The notes under the pieces are model-generated. The model was not told where the DNA came from, did no database searches, and saw nothing but the letters and a program-made list of their open reading frames with translations. A DNA stretch of 64,000 nucleotides, from contig NZ_VNFK01000005.1 in the NCBI RefSeq assembly GCF_007786235.1, positions 186,001 to 250,000 on the forward strand. Direction: 5' to 3'. The first letter of the stretch is position 1; every line of letters starts with the position of its first letter. The DNA comes from Paenarthrobacter nitroguajacolicus. GTDB taxonomy: Bacteria; Actinomycetota; Actinomycetes; Actinomycetales; Micrococcaceae. Positions 1-8,045 of this stretch are shown in pieces. The translations under genes and the position numbers were made by a program.

Positions 1-112
1 GGCCGGTCCAGCGGGATTCGTGCCCGGCCTGCAGGCCAGCCTGCTGATCGCGGCACTACTGCTCTTGTCGACGGCGGTTGCGAGCGTTTTCATCCGCCGG
101 ATCCAGAACTAA
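1..112 (+). CDS. C-terminal end of an integral membrane protein, probably an MFS transporter (partial)
   Basis: The reading frame enters at base 2 and ends at a TAA. Only 36 residues are visible. They form one hydrophobic helix (LLIAALLLLSTAVASVF) followed by a short basic tail (IRRIQN), as expected for the last transmembrane segment of a multi-pass transporter. The preceding motif GFVPGLQASL resembles the loop before the last helix of DHA-type drug exporters. The family is an inference from one helix; the body of the gene lies left of the window. Confidence 0.6.
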   Translation, partial: AGPAGFVPGLQASLLIAALLLLSTAVASVFIRRIQN

Positions 113-134
113 CCCACTCATCCAGGGAGACCTC

Positions 135-242
135 ATGGCACCCGCCGAGACCGCACGCCGGACCCTCAACGCGCTCCGGATACTCAACGACACCGTTCCG
201 GACAGCCAGGCGTTGCAGGAGTATCACCGTAAGAACCAGTAG
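135..242 (+). CDS. small hypothetical protein, 35 aa
   Basis: A 35-codon frame starts with ATG 22 bases after the stop of the transporter fragment and has a good Shine-Dalgarno (AGGGAGA) 5-7 bases upstream. The product starts MAPAETARRTLNALRILNDT and ends in the charged tail HRKNQ; it is soluble, with no signal peptide or membrane helix. The spacing suggests co-transcription with the upstream transporter. I do not recognise a family. The case rests on the ribosome site, position and open frame, so it may be a real small gene or a chance frame. Confidence 0.45.
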   Translation: MAPAETARRTLNALRILNDTVPDSQALQEYHRKNQ

Positions 243-276
243 CAAGAAGGCTGGAACGGGAAGATAATGAAGGCAT

Positions 277-300
277 AGCACGGCAAACAACGCCCGTGCT
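277..300. terminator. hairpin downstream of the 35-aa gene
   Basis: AGCACGG (277-283) pairs perfectly with CCGTGCT (294-300) across a 10-base loop. No T-run follows, so it is a terminator-like or processing hairpin at most. It lies between the small gene and the DUF3040 gene. Confidence 0.4.
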
Positions 301-350
301 GATGGACTGGGCATTGCCGCTACGTTCGCGGCCCTGCTCGTGTGGTGAGG

Positions 351-662
351 ATGATTCCGGTGTCGCTGTCGGATGAAGAACGCAGGAGCTTGGAAGAGCT
401 GGAGCGGGATCTCGCTGCAACGGATCCCGACCTCGCCTTTGAGCTGAAGTCCGGCCGCCCCCGAGGTGCTCTGGCACGTACCGTTCTTGGCACTCTGGCC
501 GTTCTGGCCGGCTTCGTCATGGTCATCGTCGGAATTATTACCCAGCTGGTGGTCCTGGGCGTGGTGGGGTTCCTGATGGCCAGTGCGGGGGCCTACTGGC
601 TCTTCGCCGGAACCTCGCTCAGGAGAAGGGGTCAGCGGCACGACGACGGACCGGCGCCTTAG
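351..662 (+). CDS. DUF3040 membrane protein
   Basis: A 103-residue protein of the actinobacterial DUF3040 family. The N-terminal signature is clear: MIPVSLSDEERRSLEELERDL, a conserved amphipathic helix, followed after about 40 residues by two closely spaced hydrophobic helices (roughly residues 42-62 and 64-84) and a charged tail. Family members are small membrane proteins of unknown function, often near division or cell-envelope genes. I chose the ATG at 351 because family members begin a few residues before the SLSDEE motif; an in-frame GTG at 342 would add only three residues. A GGTGAGG stretch directly abuts the ATG, too close for a normal ribosome site, so translation may be leaderless or start slightly upstream. 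Confidence 0.82.
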   Translation: MIPVSLSDEERRSLEELERDLAATDPDLAFELKSGRPRGALARTVLGTLAVLAGFVMVIVGIITQLVVLGVVGFLMASAGAYWLFAGTSLRRRGQRHDDGPAP

Positions 663-684
663 GGGCGCCGGTACCTTGGCCAGA

Positions 685-704
685 CCCGGGCTTAAAGGCC
701 CGGG
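685..704. terminator. bidirectional terminator-like hairpin between convergent genes
   Basis: CCCGGGC (685-691) and GCCCGGG (698-704) form a perfect 7-bp stem around TTAAAG. It sits between the stops of the convergent DUF3040 gene (plus) and the next gene (minus). Confidence 0.55.
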
Positions 705-722
705 ACTTTAAGGGTCCAGGCT

Positions 723-1145
723 TTAGGGAACCGGAGGAGCCGGCGGCTGGACCGGCGCTTCCGGCTGTTTGACCGGCTCAGGTTCGCCCGGGGGCACCAT
801 CATCCGCCACGCCAGCACGGCACCTGCCCCCACCGCGGCAGCGGCCAGGGCGATCAACAAACCGCCGCGGCGCGGGCTGCGCTGGCTTGTCCTTCGCCTG
901 AGGGCCTGGGTTGTCCTCTTGACTGCTTGCGCAGCAGTGCGCTGAGCCTTCTTCGCGGTCCGCTTGTTGCCGGTCAGCGTGAGCATGACTCCGTGCACCA
1001 CGGTTGGGACATCGGCATGGTTGATCCGGGACAAAGCCCACTTCACCACGGCGTCCGTTTGCGACGATTTGCCCTCTGCCGCGTGCGTTACCCATTCGCG
1101 GGCAAGGTCCTGCGCGGCCGGAATGATGTTCTGAGGTTTGTTCAT
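723..1145 (-). CDS. hypothetical single-pass membrane protein with proline-rich tail
   Basis: A 140-residue protein I cannot assign to a named family. The first 65 residues are soluble and helical (MNKPQNIIPAAQDLAREW), followed by a very basic stretch with KK and RRR clusters (about residues 62-94), one membrane helix (about 95-113, LLIALAAAAVGAGAVLAW) and a Pro/Glu-rich C-terminus ending PPAPPVP. The basic stretch before the helix predicts an inside N-terminus and a short outside tail. ATG start with an AGGGG ribosome site close upstream. Convergent with the DUF3040 gene. Confidence 0.7.
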   Translation of the reverse strand: MNKPQNIIPAAQDLAREWVTHAAEGKSSQTDAVVKWALSRINHADVPTVVHGVMLTLTGNKRTAKKAQRTAAQAVKRTTQALRRRTSQRSPRRGGLLIALAAAAVGAGAVLAWRMMVPPGEPEPVKQPEAPVQPPAPPVP

Positions 1146-1236
1146 AGTGCACCCCTAACGGAGTAGATGGCTTCGCTTGCCAGCCTACGCCCGGAGTCCC
1201 TGCAGCCAACAGATACCCGGGCGTTGCTGACTGTGG

Positions 1237-1887
1237 TCAGTCCCGGATTACCGCGGCGAGCTCCACCGGGCTTTCCAGTCCGGCCCATGTGCCGTTGAGG
1301 GTCAGCTCGCCGTGAAGTTCCGGGGCGGCTGCCGTGTTGGACGACGAATCTGCAGCTACATCCACCACCCGTGCCACCTTCAACCGAAGCTCACCGGCAT
1401 CAATGATCGTCACGCCGCTGCCCGATACCGGCGCCGAGGCGCTCAAGGTGGGGACGCCGACGTCGAGCGTTCCGCTGCCTTTCACCGTGACGGTGCTGGG
1501 GCGGGGCTCGGGCTCGCCGTCGACGAACTGCTCGGCCTCTTTCTGGCCGGTAAGGATGGCAGCGGCCAGGGCCTTGACGTAGATGGGGTCGGCGCAGGCG
1601 TCGTAAACGAAGCGCTTGCCCAGGACGGAGTGATCCATGGTGCCGATGAGCCACTCCTCGGCACCGGCCAGTTCGAAGCCACGGTAGCTCAGCGGAACCT
1701 GGTAAATGCGCTCGCCGGCGGCGACGATGTGCGTTTCGAGTCCTACCTCTCCGGCCGGATCATCAAAGCGGTAGGCGCCGATGAGCTCCGGTGCGCCTTC
1801 CTGGATGAACCAGGGCTGCTTCGGGAGGTAGTCAGCGATGAGTTCGAGCTTGGACGGGGACAGGGTTGCCTTGTGGATGATCGCCAT
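1237..1887 (-). CDS. maltokinase N-terminal cap-like domain protein
   Basis: A 216-residue protein whose first 110 residues resemble the N-terminal cap of actinobacterial maltokinase: an N-terminal strand (MAIIHKATLSPSKLELI), the WFIQEGAPELIGAYRF segment, then THIV and LSYRG motifs and an EWLIGTMDHSVLGKRFVYD block. The kinase domain that normally follows is absent; instead there is a GTLDVGVP-rich C-terminal half. Stand-alone cap proteins of this type are known in actinobacteria, with no settled function. It follows the TetR gene by 30 bases on the same strand, so the two are probably co-transcribed. ATG start with TGGAG upstream. Confidence 0.8.
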   Translation of the reverse strand: MAIIHKATLSPSKLELIADYLPKQPWFIQEGAPELIGAYRFDDPAGEVGLETHIVAAGERIYQVPLSYRGFELAGAEEWLIGTMDHSVLGKRFVYDACADPIYVKALAAAILTGQKEAEQFVDGEPEPRPSTVTVKGSGTLDVGVPTLSASAPVSGSGVTIIDAGELRLKVARVVDVAADSSSNTAAAPELHGELTLNGTWAGLESPVELAAVIRD

Positions 1888-1917
1888 GGCTCCAGCCTAG
1901 GGCAGGGTGCGGTGCCC

Positions 1918-2553
1918 TTACGCGCTTGGCTTGGGCGTGAGGGAACCCCTCGCCGCGCCGACCATGCCCTCCACTGCGCGGGCAAGGTGGGTGCCGCGAT
2001 CATTGACGCCGTCCCAACGGACCAAGGCCTGCGCGTTGAGGCCGTCCACCATGCCGAGGATCTGCCAGGCGACGGCAGCGGCATCGGAAACGTTGAACGC
2101 ACCGGTCGCGTTGCCGTCCTCCACGACTCCCTGAAAGACCTTCTGCCAGGCATCCATTTGCTCGCGGACGGAGGCGGCGAGGGTCTCATTGCGGCGCCCC
2201 AAGGTCCAGGCTTCCACCCAGATTGCCGTGACGTCGAGCCGGCTGTTGTCCAGGAGGGTGTCCACCAGCAGGCCGAGCCGTTCCGACGGTCCTGGGCGCT
2301 GGCTCAGCAGGCCTGCGACTTCCTGGGTTTCCGCGGCCACGATGGTTGCGAATGTGCTGGAGACGAGTGCATCCATATTGGGCTGATAGTGCGCCACCAG
2401 GCCTGAAGCGACGCCCACGCGGGCGGCAACATTGCGCAGCGTCAGTGCCATGAGCCCGGCCTCGAGAGCGAGTTCGCGGGCGGCTTCGGTGATTTCTGCG
2501 GCGCGTTCTTCCGGTGACTTCCGGAGTGCGCGCTTCTGTGGAGTGCTTGACAT
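1918..2553 (-). CDS. TetR/AcrR family transcriptional regulator
   Basis: A 211-residue TetR-type repressor. The DNA-binding domain is at residues 10-60, with the signature helix-turn-helix ALTLRNVAARVGVASGLVAHY; the remaining residues form the helical ligand and dimer domain. It is divergent from the agmatine deiminase gene, and a perfect 9-bp inverted repeat lies in the short gap, which makes it the likely local repressor of that operon and of itself. The ATG at 2553 is preferred over a TTG one codon earlier. The inducer is unknown; agmatine or a breakdown product is an inference from position. Confidence 0.9.
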   Translation of the reverse strand: MSSTPQKRALRKSPEERAAEITEAARELALEAGLMALTLRNVAARVGVASGLVAHYQPNMDALVSSTFATIVAAETQEVAGLLSQRPGPSERLGLLVDTLLDNSRLDVTAIWVEAWTLGRRNETLAASVREQMDAWQKVFQGVVEDGNATGAFNVSDAAAVAWQILGMVDGLNAQALVRWDGVNDRGTHLARAVEGMVGAARGSLTPKPSA

Positions 2554-2583
2554 CAAGGACCAGTCTAGATTACCTTTTCAGCA

Positions 2584-2605
2584 TTGTTGATCGTGTGATC
2601 AACAA
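2584..2605. promoter_or_regulatory. probable TetR operator, perfect 9-4-9 palindrome
   Basis: TTGTTGATC and GATCAACAA are perfect inverted repeats around GTGT, centred between the start codons of the TetR gene (31 bases away) and aguA (33 bases away). Length and placement are typical of an autoregulatory TetR operator. Confidence 0.75.
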
Positions 2606-2637
2606 GAGGATTTGCACTAAAGACGAAGGAGTCACCC

Positions 2638-3696
2638 ATGGCTTGGAGAATGCCGGCCGAAACCGCACCGCATGAGCGCACCTGGATGGCGTTTCCCCGC
2701 ACCGGCCTGACCCTCGGCGACGACGCCGCCTCGGCCGAAGAGGCCTACGCGGCCTGGACCGCCGTCGCCCAAGCGGTGGCCGAATTTGAACCGGTGACCA
2801 TGGTGGTGGACCCCAGCGAGCGCGAGCGCGCAGCCCACATGCTGGGCAGCGGCATCGAACAGCTCGAGGCGCCATTGGATGAATTCTGGATGCGCGACGT
2901 CGGACCCACCTTCGTGCTGGACGACGACCGTCCCGGCGTGCTTGGCGCTGTGGACTGGATCTTCAACGGCTGGGGTGCCCCGGCGTGGTCCGAATGGCAG
3001 AAGAGCGCCGGAATGGCACGCTTCGTCGCCGCGAACTCCGGCGCGGAACTGGTCAGCTCGCTGCTGGTCAACGAGGGCGGCGCCATCCACGTGGACGGCG
3101 AAGGAACTGTGCTGATCACCGAAACCGTGCAGCTGGATCCGGGCCGGAACCCCTACGCCAACAAGGCAGCGGTTGAAGCCGAACTGGCCCGCACCATCGG
3201 ATCCACCAAGGTCATTTGGGTACCTCGCGGACTGACCCGCGACTACGAGGACTTGGGCACGCGGGGCCACATCGACATGGTGGCCACCCTGCCCACTCCC
3301 GGCCGTATCCTGCTGCATTCCCAGACGAACCCCGAGCACCCGGACTATGACGTCAGCCGCACCCTCCAGGCCTTCCTGGAAACGCAGACGGACGCGGCGG
3401 GCAAGCCGTTCGAGATTGTGCCGCTGCCGGCGCCGGAAACGCTGCGCGACGACGACGGCTTCGTGGACTGGAGCTACGTCAACCACCTGGTGGTCAACGG
3501 CGGAGTGATCGCCTGCGGCTACGGCGAAGAACGTGCCGACTCGCTCGCCGCTGAGATTCTTGCCGAGGCCTATCCTGGCCGCCGCGTCGTCACTGTTGAC
3601 GCCCGGCCAATCCTGGCCCGCGGGGGCGGGATCCACTGCATCACCCAGCAGCAGCCGCGTCTTAGCGGAACACAGGTCGCTGGAGGTGCAGCGTAA
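2638..3696 (+). CDS. aguA: agmatine deiminase
   Basis: A 352-residue cytoplasmic guanidine-modifying enzyme that hydrolyses agmatine to N-carbamoylputrescine and ammonia, the first step of the deiminase route to putrescine. Family signatures appear in order: WMRDVGP (84-90) holding a substrate-binding acid, NEGGAIHVDGEG (145-156), RGHIDM (209-214) with the catalytic histidine, and GGGIHC near the C-terminus with the nucleophile Cys334. Length is normal for the family. ATG start with an AAGGAG ribosome site 7 bases upstream. It overlaps the amidase gene by one base (TAATG) and lies behind the TetR palindrome, so the two enzymes form one regulated operon. Confidence 0.93.
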   Translation: MAWRMPAETAPHERTWMAFPRTGLTLGDDAASAEEAYAAWTAVAQAVAEFEPVTMVVDPSERERAAHMLGSGIEQLEAPLDEFWMRDVGPTFVLDDDRPGVLGAVDWIFNGWGAPAWSEWQKSAGMARFVAANSGAELVSSLLVNEGGAIHVDGEGTVLITETVQLDPGRNPYANKAAVEAELARTIGSTKVIWVPRGLTRDYEDLGTRGHIDMVATLPTPGRILLHSQTNPEHPDYDVSRTLQAFLETQTDAAGKPFEIVPLPAPETLRDDDGFVDWSYVNHLVVNGGVIACGYGEERADSLAAEILAEAYPGRRVVTVDARPILARGGGIHCITQQQPRLSGTQVAGGAA

Positions 3697-5414
3697 TGGC
3701 TCCATTCGACGTCGTTGAGGCCTCTATCCTGCAACTGCGCCAGGCGCTGGAAACAGGGAAGGCTACCAGCGAGGAGCTCACCCAGGCGTACCTCGACCGG
3801 ATCGAGGCCTACGACCACAACGGCATCAAGCTCAACGCATTGGTGGTCATGAATCCCGATGCGTTGGCCGATGCCCGGGCCTCGGACGAACGCCGGGCGC
3901 AGGGCGCGGTGCTCGGACCGCTGGACGGCATCCCCTACACCGCCAAGGACAGCTACCTGGCCAAGGGCCTCACCGCCGCAGCCGGTTCGCCGGCCTTTGA
4001 ACACTTGGTGGCACAGCGCGACGCATTCACCATCGAACGACTCCGCGATGCCGGGGCCGTGCTGATCGGCCTGACCAACATGCCACCGATGGCGAATGGC
4101 GGCATGCAACGCGGGGTCTACGGACGCGCCGAAAGCCCCTACAACGCAGACTTCCTGACGGCCGCATTCGGTTCCGGTTCCTCCAACGGCTCCGGCACCG
4201 CGACGGCTGCCAGTTTCGGGGCCTTCGGCCTTGGTGAGGAGACCTGGTCAAGTGGCCGCGCACCGGCGTCGAACAATGCTCTGTGCGCGTACACGCCTTC
4301 GCGCGGCGTCATCTCGGTGCGCGGCAACTGGCCACTGGTGCCCACCATGGACGTCGTGGTTCCGCACACTCGAACCATGGCCGACATGCTGGAATTGCTG
4401 GACGTGATCGTGGCCGACGACGCCGAGTCCCGCGGTGACTTCTGGCGTGCGCAGCCCTGGGTTCAGATCCCGAAGTCCTCCGAGGTCCGGCCGGAGTCAT
4501 ACCTGGCGCTTGCCGTGGAAGACGCCGACGGCGGGCGGCTGGCATTGCGGGGCAAACGCTTCGGAGTGCCGCGCATGTACATCAACGCGGATCCGGACGC
4601 CGGTTCCAGTGAGCAGCCCGGCATCGGTGGCCCCACCGGGCAGCGTATCGAGACGCGGGCTTCCGTGATGGAACTGTGGGAAGCCGCGAAGCGCGACCTT
4701 GAAGCTGCCGGGGCCGAGGTTGTGCTGGTGGACTTCCCCGTGGTTTCCAACTATGAAGGCGACCGACCGGGCACACCTACCATCGCCACCCGCGGCCTGG
4801 TCAGTTCCGCATACCTCAAGCGTGAGATCGAGGACCTCTCGGCCTGGGCGTGGGACGACTTCCTGCGCGCCAACGGTGATCCCGCCCTCAGCAGGCTCGC
4901 CGATGTGGACGGCGCGGCGATCTTCCCGCACCCGAAAGGCGCCCTGGCGGACCGTTACACCGGCTTCGACGACCACATCTCCGGTTATCCCCGGCAGGTC
5001 CGCGACTACGGCGTCTCCCGCTTCACCGAGATCCCTGAGTTGGAAGGCGGAGTGCGCGGGCTGGAAGAGACCCGGCGCGTTGACTTGGAGGACTGGATGG
5101 ACGGGCTCGGACTGGACGCGGTCCTGTTCCCGGCAGCCGCCGACGTCGGACCTGCCGACATGGACGTCAACCCGGCCTCCGCGGACCTCGGCTGGCGTAA
5201 CGGCGTGTGGGTAGCCAACGGCAACCTCGTCCCCAGGCATCTTGGCATCCCCACTGTCACCGTGCCGATGGGAACGATGGCAGACATTGGCATGCCCGTG
5301 GGGCTCACCTTCGCCGGTCGGGCCTACGATGACGCTGCACTCCTGACGCTGGCCGCAGCCTTCGAAGCCACGGGTTCACGGCGGACGGTGCCACCCCGGA
5401 CTCCGGCGCTCTAG
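3696..5414 (+). CDS. amidase signature family hydrolase
   Basis: A 572-residue amidase. The catalytic lysine is Lys84 (PYTAKDSYL), the cis-serine lies in GSGSSNGSG (about 159-167), and the nucleophile aligns with Ser186 in EETWSSGRAP. That last motif departs from the usual TDTGGSIRIP: the two glycines before the serine are Trp and Ser. No signal peptide is seen, so the enzyme is cytoplasmic. Translational coupling to agmatine deiminase suggests it acts on the next intermediate, N-carbamoylputrescine, in place of the usual nitrilase-type AguB, or on another nitrogen compound fed to the same pathway. The family is certain; the substrate is inference. Confidence 0.88.
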   Translation: MAPFDVVEASILQLRQALETGKATSEELTQAYLDRIEAYDHNGIKLNALVVMNPDALADARASDERRAQGAVLGPLDGIPYTAKDSYLAKGLTAAAGSPAFEHLVAQRDAFTIERLRDAGAVLIGLTNMPPMANGGMQRGVYGRAESPYNADFLTAAFGSGSSNGSGTATAASFGAFGLGEETWSSGRAPASNNALCAYTPSRGVISVRGNWPLVPTMDVVVPHTRTMADMLELLDVIVADDAESRGDFWRAQPWVQIPKSSEVRPESYLALAVEDADGGRLALRGKRFGVPRMYINADPDAGSSEQPGIGGPTGQRIETRASVMELWEAAKRDLEAAGAEVVLVDFPVVSNYEGDRPGTPTIATRGLVSSAYLKREIEDLSAWAWDDFLRANGDPALSRLADVDGAAIFPHPKGALADRYTGFDDHISGYPRQVRDYGVSRFTEIPELEGGVRGLEETRRVDLEDWMDGLGLDAVLFPAAADVGPADMDVNPASADLGWRNGVWVANGNLVPRHLGIPTVTVPMGTMADIGMPVGLTFAGRAYDDAALLTLAAAFEATGSRRTVPPRTPAL

Positions 5415-5516
5415 CGGCTTAGGCGGTGGCTTCGGCAGCGGGGCAAGCCGGGCCTAATGCGGGACCGGGGCCCTGCACTGATTACAATCAGAGGGACGTC
5501 GACCACTGAGGGAATC

Positions 5517-5858
5517 ATGAAGAAACTCACCACTGTCCTGATCGCTGCCGGGCTGCTTGTCTCGGCTTCCGCTTGTTCTGCTCAGCAGCAGCTGACCACC
5601 AAGGAAACCTGCGACCGCGTGGGCGTCGCCGCCGCCGGCATTCCCCAGAGCCCAAGCCAGACCGCCACCATCCGTGCGGCCAACGCCATCCGGCCCATCG
5701 AGCCAGTGGCCTCCACAGAGATGAAGCCGGTTGTCACTGCCATCTTGGAATTCCTGGACGAGCAGGCCAAGGAAACCCCGGATGAAGCCAAGCTGGGCGA
5801 GCTCAATGCAGCGTTCCAGGAAGCCGGCGCCAAGTACGGCGAGCTCTGCCGCGGCTAA
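5517..5858 (+). CDS. small secreted lipoprotein, function unknown
   Basis: A 113-residue protein with a lipoprotein signal: MKK, a hydrophobic core, and Cys20 after the weak lipobox SASAC. The mature part has two cysteines (TKETC and GELCRG, the latter at the very end) that could form a disulfide, and an otherwise helical polar sequence. The ATG at 5517 has a GAGGGA ribosome site 4-5 bases upstream; a longer frame from 5457 would hide the signal peptide and is rejected. I do not recognise a named family. It ends before a strong bidirectional terminator. Confidence 0.8.
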   Translation: MKKLTTVLIAAGLLVSASACSAQQQLTTKETCDRVGVAAAGIPQSPSQTATIRAANAIRPIEPVASTEMKPVVTAILEFLDEQAKETPDEAKLGELNAAFQEAGAKYGELCRG

Positions 5859-5893
5859 TGACGCCCGCGGCCTAGTGGCCCCGCAGGCATGCG

Positions 5894-5929
5894 AAAAAGG
5901 GACCGGTTCAGTTGAACCGGTCCCTTTTT
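5894..5929. terminator. strong bidirectional rho-independent terminator
   Basis: A 17-bp perfect stem, AAAAAGGGACCGGTTCA with TGAACCGGTCCCTTTTT, gives a T-run in both directions. It follows the small lipoprotein gene by 36 bases. Confidence 0.9.
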
Positions 5930-5946
5930 CGTGTGCAATCGCTCAA

Positions 5947-6158
5947 CGCTCTCTCACTTCCCACCCCCTAAAACCCGTACGCTCTCTCACTTCCCACCCC
6001 CTAAAACCCGTACGCTCTCTCACTTCCCACCCCCTAAAACCCGTACGCTCTCTCACTTCCCACCCCCTAAAACCCGTACGCTCTCTCACTTCCCACCCCC
6101 TAAAACCCGTACGCTCTCTCACTTCCCACCCCCTAAAACCCGTACGCTCTCTCACTTC
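5947..6158 (+). repeat. tandem array A-left: six 33-bp units with core CTCTCTCAC
   Basis: Six consecutive 33-bp units, each starting CGCTCTCTCAC and followed by TTCCCACCCCCTAAAACCC and GTA, with no visible differences, then a partial seventh (CGCTCTCTCACTTC). With the inverted array at 6169-6275 it fills the 417-base gap between the small lipoprotein gene and the beta-galactosidase gene, apart from the terminator at 5894-5929. Translated frames through it give an 11-residue repeat and have no ribosome site; they are artefacts. Confidence 0.95.
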
Positions 6159-6168
6159 TTTCAGGCAA

Positions 6169-6275
6169 GTGAGAGAGGGAGCCGGGAATGGGGGTGGGAT
6201 GTGAGAGAGGGAGCCGGGAACGGGGGTGGGATGTGAGAGAGGGAGCCGGGAATGGGGGTGGGATGTGAGAGAGGG
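6169..6275 (-). repeat. tandem array A-right: inverted 32-bp units with core GTGAGAGAGGG
   Basis: Three 32-bp units each starting GTGAGAGAGGG and followed by AGCCGGGAATGGGGGTGGGAT, with one T-to-C difference in the second, then a terminal core GTGAGAGAGGG at 6265-6275. The core is the reverse complement of the core in the left array, so the two arrays face each other. The terminal core directly touches the stop codon of the beta-galactosidase gene: on the minus strand the order is TAA then CCCTCTCTCAC. Confidence 0.93.
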
Positions 6276-8027
6276 TTACTTTTCGTCGGGTCCCAAGTCA
6301 GGCCCGACGGCGAAACTCGCCTCGCGCGTCGCGCTTCCGTGCAGTTCCAGGATGGCGAGTTCGTTGGCGCCTTCCCGGATCAGCGGACCAGGAACGTAGA
6401 GGGTGCGCTGCGGACCACGGCTCCAGTAGCGGCCGAGGTTGAAGCCGTTGATAAACGCATTGCCTTTGGTCCAGCCATCCAGCCGGAGGAAGCGGTCTCC
6501 GGGGCCGTCGGCTTCGAAGGTAGCAAACGAGACTGATGGGCCAGCCACTCCCGCGGTGGTGCCGCCAACAGGCAGCCCGGTCGCCGCCTCCCGGAACGCC
6601 GCCAGGGAATCAAGGTCAACAGAACCGATTTCCCAGTCCAGGACCTCCACTCCGTTCAGCAGCGCGGGCCCCATCAACCCCTTGGATTCGCCGATCCTCT
6701 GCCCATAGTTCACGCGGCCTTGGTCCTCGAGGAGAATTTGCAGGCGGCCCCCGGCGGGCACGGCGATGGTGCGCTCGCCCAACTCCCGGCTCAGCGTCCC
6801 CAGGGGAAAGCCATCCAGGAAGAACTGCGCGCGGTCCCGTACCTCGGAGAAGGACAGGATACCGCCGGTCTCCAGTGACGTCTGGTACAGGGAGAATCCG
6901 CGGTAGCGCCCCGTCACTTCCACGGGCGGGATCGGCCCAGGAACCTGAGATGCAGCCACGGCAGCAGAGAGCAGGTGCACGGACTCGGAGACGGTCACCA
7001 CAGAAGTTGGCAGGGGAACCCGCTCAGAGGGGACCTCCTCCGGTACCGGGAAGTGTTTGGCGATCACGTCCCGGAAGGCGAAGTACTTGGCTGTGGGGTG
7101 TCCGTCTTCGGACAGTGGGGCGTCGTAGTCGTACGAGGTGATGGTGGGCTCGTAGATACCTTTGTCGTTGGCACCGTTGGTGAAGCCGAAGTTGGTTCCG
7201 CCGTGGAACATGTAAATGTTTACCGAAGCACCGGCGGTCAGCAGGGCGTCCAGTTCGGCGGCGGAAGCAGCGGCGCCGGTGGTGTGGTGGTGGGTGCCCC
7301 AGTTATCGAACCAGCCGTTCCAGAACTCGGCGCACATCAACGGCCCGGTGGGCTGCCGCTCGCGCAGGAAGGCCAAGCGCTCCTCGGCGCGGGAACCAAA
7401 TGTTCCGGTCTTGTGGAGTTCAGGCAGGGAGCCGTCCTCGATCATGGTCCCGAAGGGCTGGTCGCAGGTGAACAACGGAACGTCCACACCCGAGCGCTTG
7501 GACAGGTCCACCAGATGCTGGAGGTACTCCTTGTCCTTCCCGAAAGCGCCGTACTCGTTCTCAATCTGCAACAGGATGACCGGTCCACCATGGGTGATCT
7601 GCCGCGGCACCACCACTGCCAGGACGGCCTCCAGGTAGGAGGATACGGCCGCCAAGTAGCCTGGCTCGCTGCTGCGCACACCGACGGTCGGGTCGCTGAA
7701 CAGCCAAGCCGGCAACCCTCCGTTGTCCCATTCGGCGCAAATGTAGGGGCCGGGACGAACGATCGCCCTCATGCCCTCGGCCGCCACCAGGTCCAGGAAG
7801 CGGCCCAGGTCCAGTCCGTCGTCGGTATGGAAAGAACCGGGAACGGGTGCGTGCTCATTCCAAGGCACATACGTTTCGATGGTGTTCAATCCCATGAGCC
7901 GGGCCTTATGGATACGGTCAGCCCACAGGTCCGGGTGCACACGGAAGTAGTGGATGGCTCCGGAGAGGACGCGGAAAGGTTCGTCGTTCAGGAGGAAGTC
8001 CTGATCGCCGATTGCGAAGGTGTCCAA
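6276..8027 (-). CDS. GH35 beta-galactosidase, cytoplasmic
   Basis: A 583-residue glycoside hydrolase family 35 enzyme. The family signature GGPVILLQIENEYG is at 147-160, with the predicted acid/base Glu158; the nucleophile is Glu234 in LMCAEFWNGWF. The (beta/alpha)8 barrel covers roughly residues 1-320 (SGAIHYFRV, IRPGPYICAEW-like and NIYMFHGGTNFG motifs) and a beta-sandwich tail follows. There is no signal peptide, so it trims galactosides inside the cell after import. The start is a TTG at 8027 with AGGA seven bases upstream. It is the last gene of the leftward operon with the ABC importer and DUF624 gene. Confidence 0.93.
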   Translation of the reverse strand: MDTFAIGDQDFLLNDEPFRVLSGAIHYFRVHPDLWADRIHKARLMGLNTIETYVPWNEHAPVPGSFHTDDGLDLGRFLDLVAAEGMRAIVRPGPYICAEWDNGGLPAWLFSDPTVGVRSSEPGYLAAVSSYLEAVLAVVVPRQITHGGPVILLQIENEYGAFGKDKEYLQHLVDLSKRSGVDVPLFTCDQPFGTMIEDGSLPELHKTGTFGSRAEERLAFLRERQPTGPLMCAEFWNGWFDNWGTHHHTTGAAASAAELDALLTAGASVNIYMFHGGTNFGFTNGANDKGIYEPTITSYDYDAPLSEDGHPTAKYFAFRDVIAKHFPVPEEVPSERVPLPTSVVTVSESVHLLSAAVAASQVPGPIPPVEVTGRYRGFSLYQTSLETGGILSFSEVRDRAQFFLDGFPLGTLSRELGERTIAVPAGGRLQILLEDQGRVNYGQRIGESKGLMGPALLNGVEVLDWEIGSVDLDSLAAFREAATGLPVGGTTAGVAGPSVSFATFEADGPGDRFLRLDGWTKGNAFINGFNLGRYWSRGPQRTLYVPGPLIREGANELAILELHGSATREASFAVGPDLGPDEK

Positions 8028-8045
8028 GGAATGTCCTATCGGGGA

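Noticed and set aside
5731..6236. Coding frames through array A giving an 11-residue repeat protein
   Set aside because: The repeat period is a multiple of three, so frames stay open by chance. There is no ribosome site and the translated repeat matches nothing.
5947..6275. CRISPR-like array (32-33 bp period)
   Set aside because: Units are tandem copies including the filler, with no unique spacers; only a 9-base core is shared between halves, and no cas genes are present. The same applies to 49741-50071.
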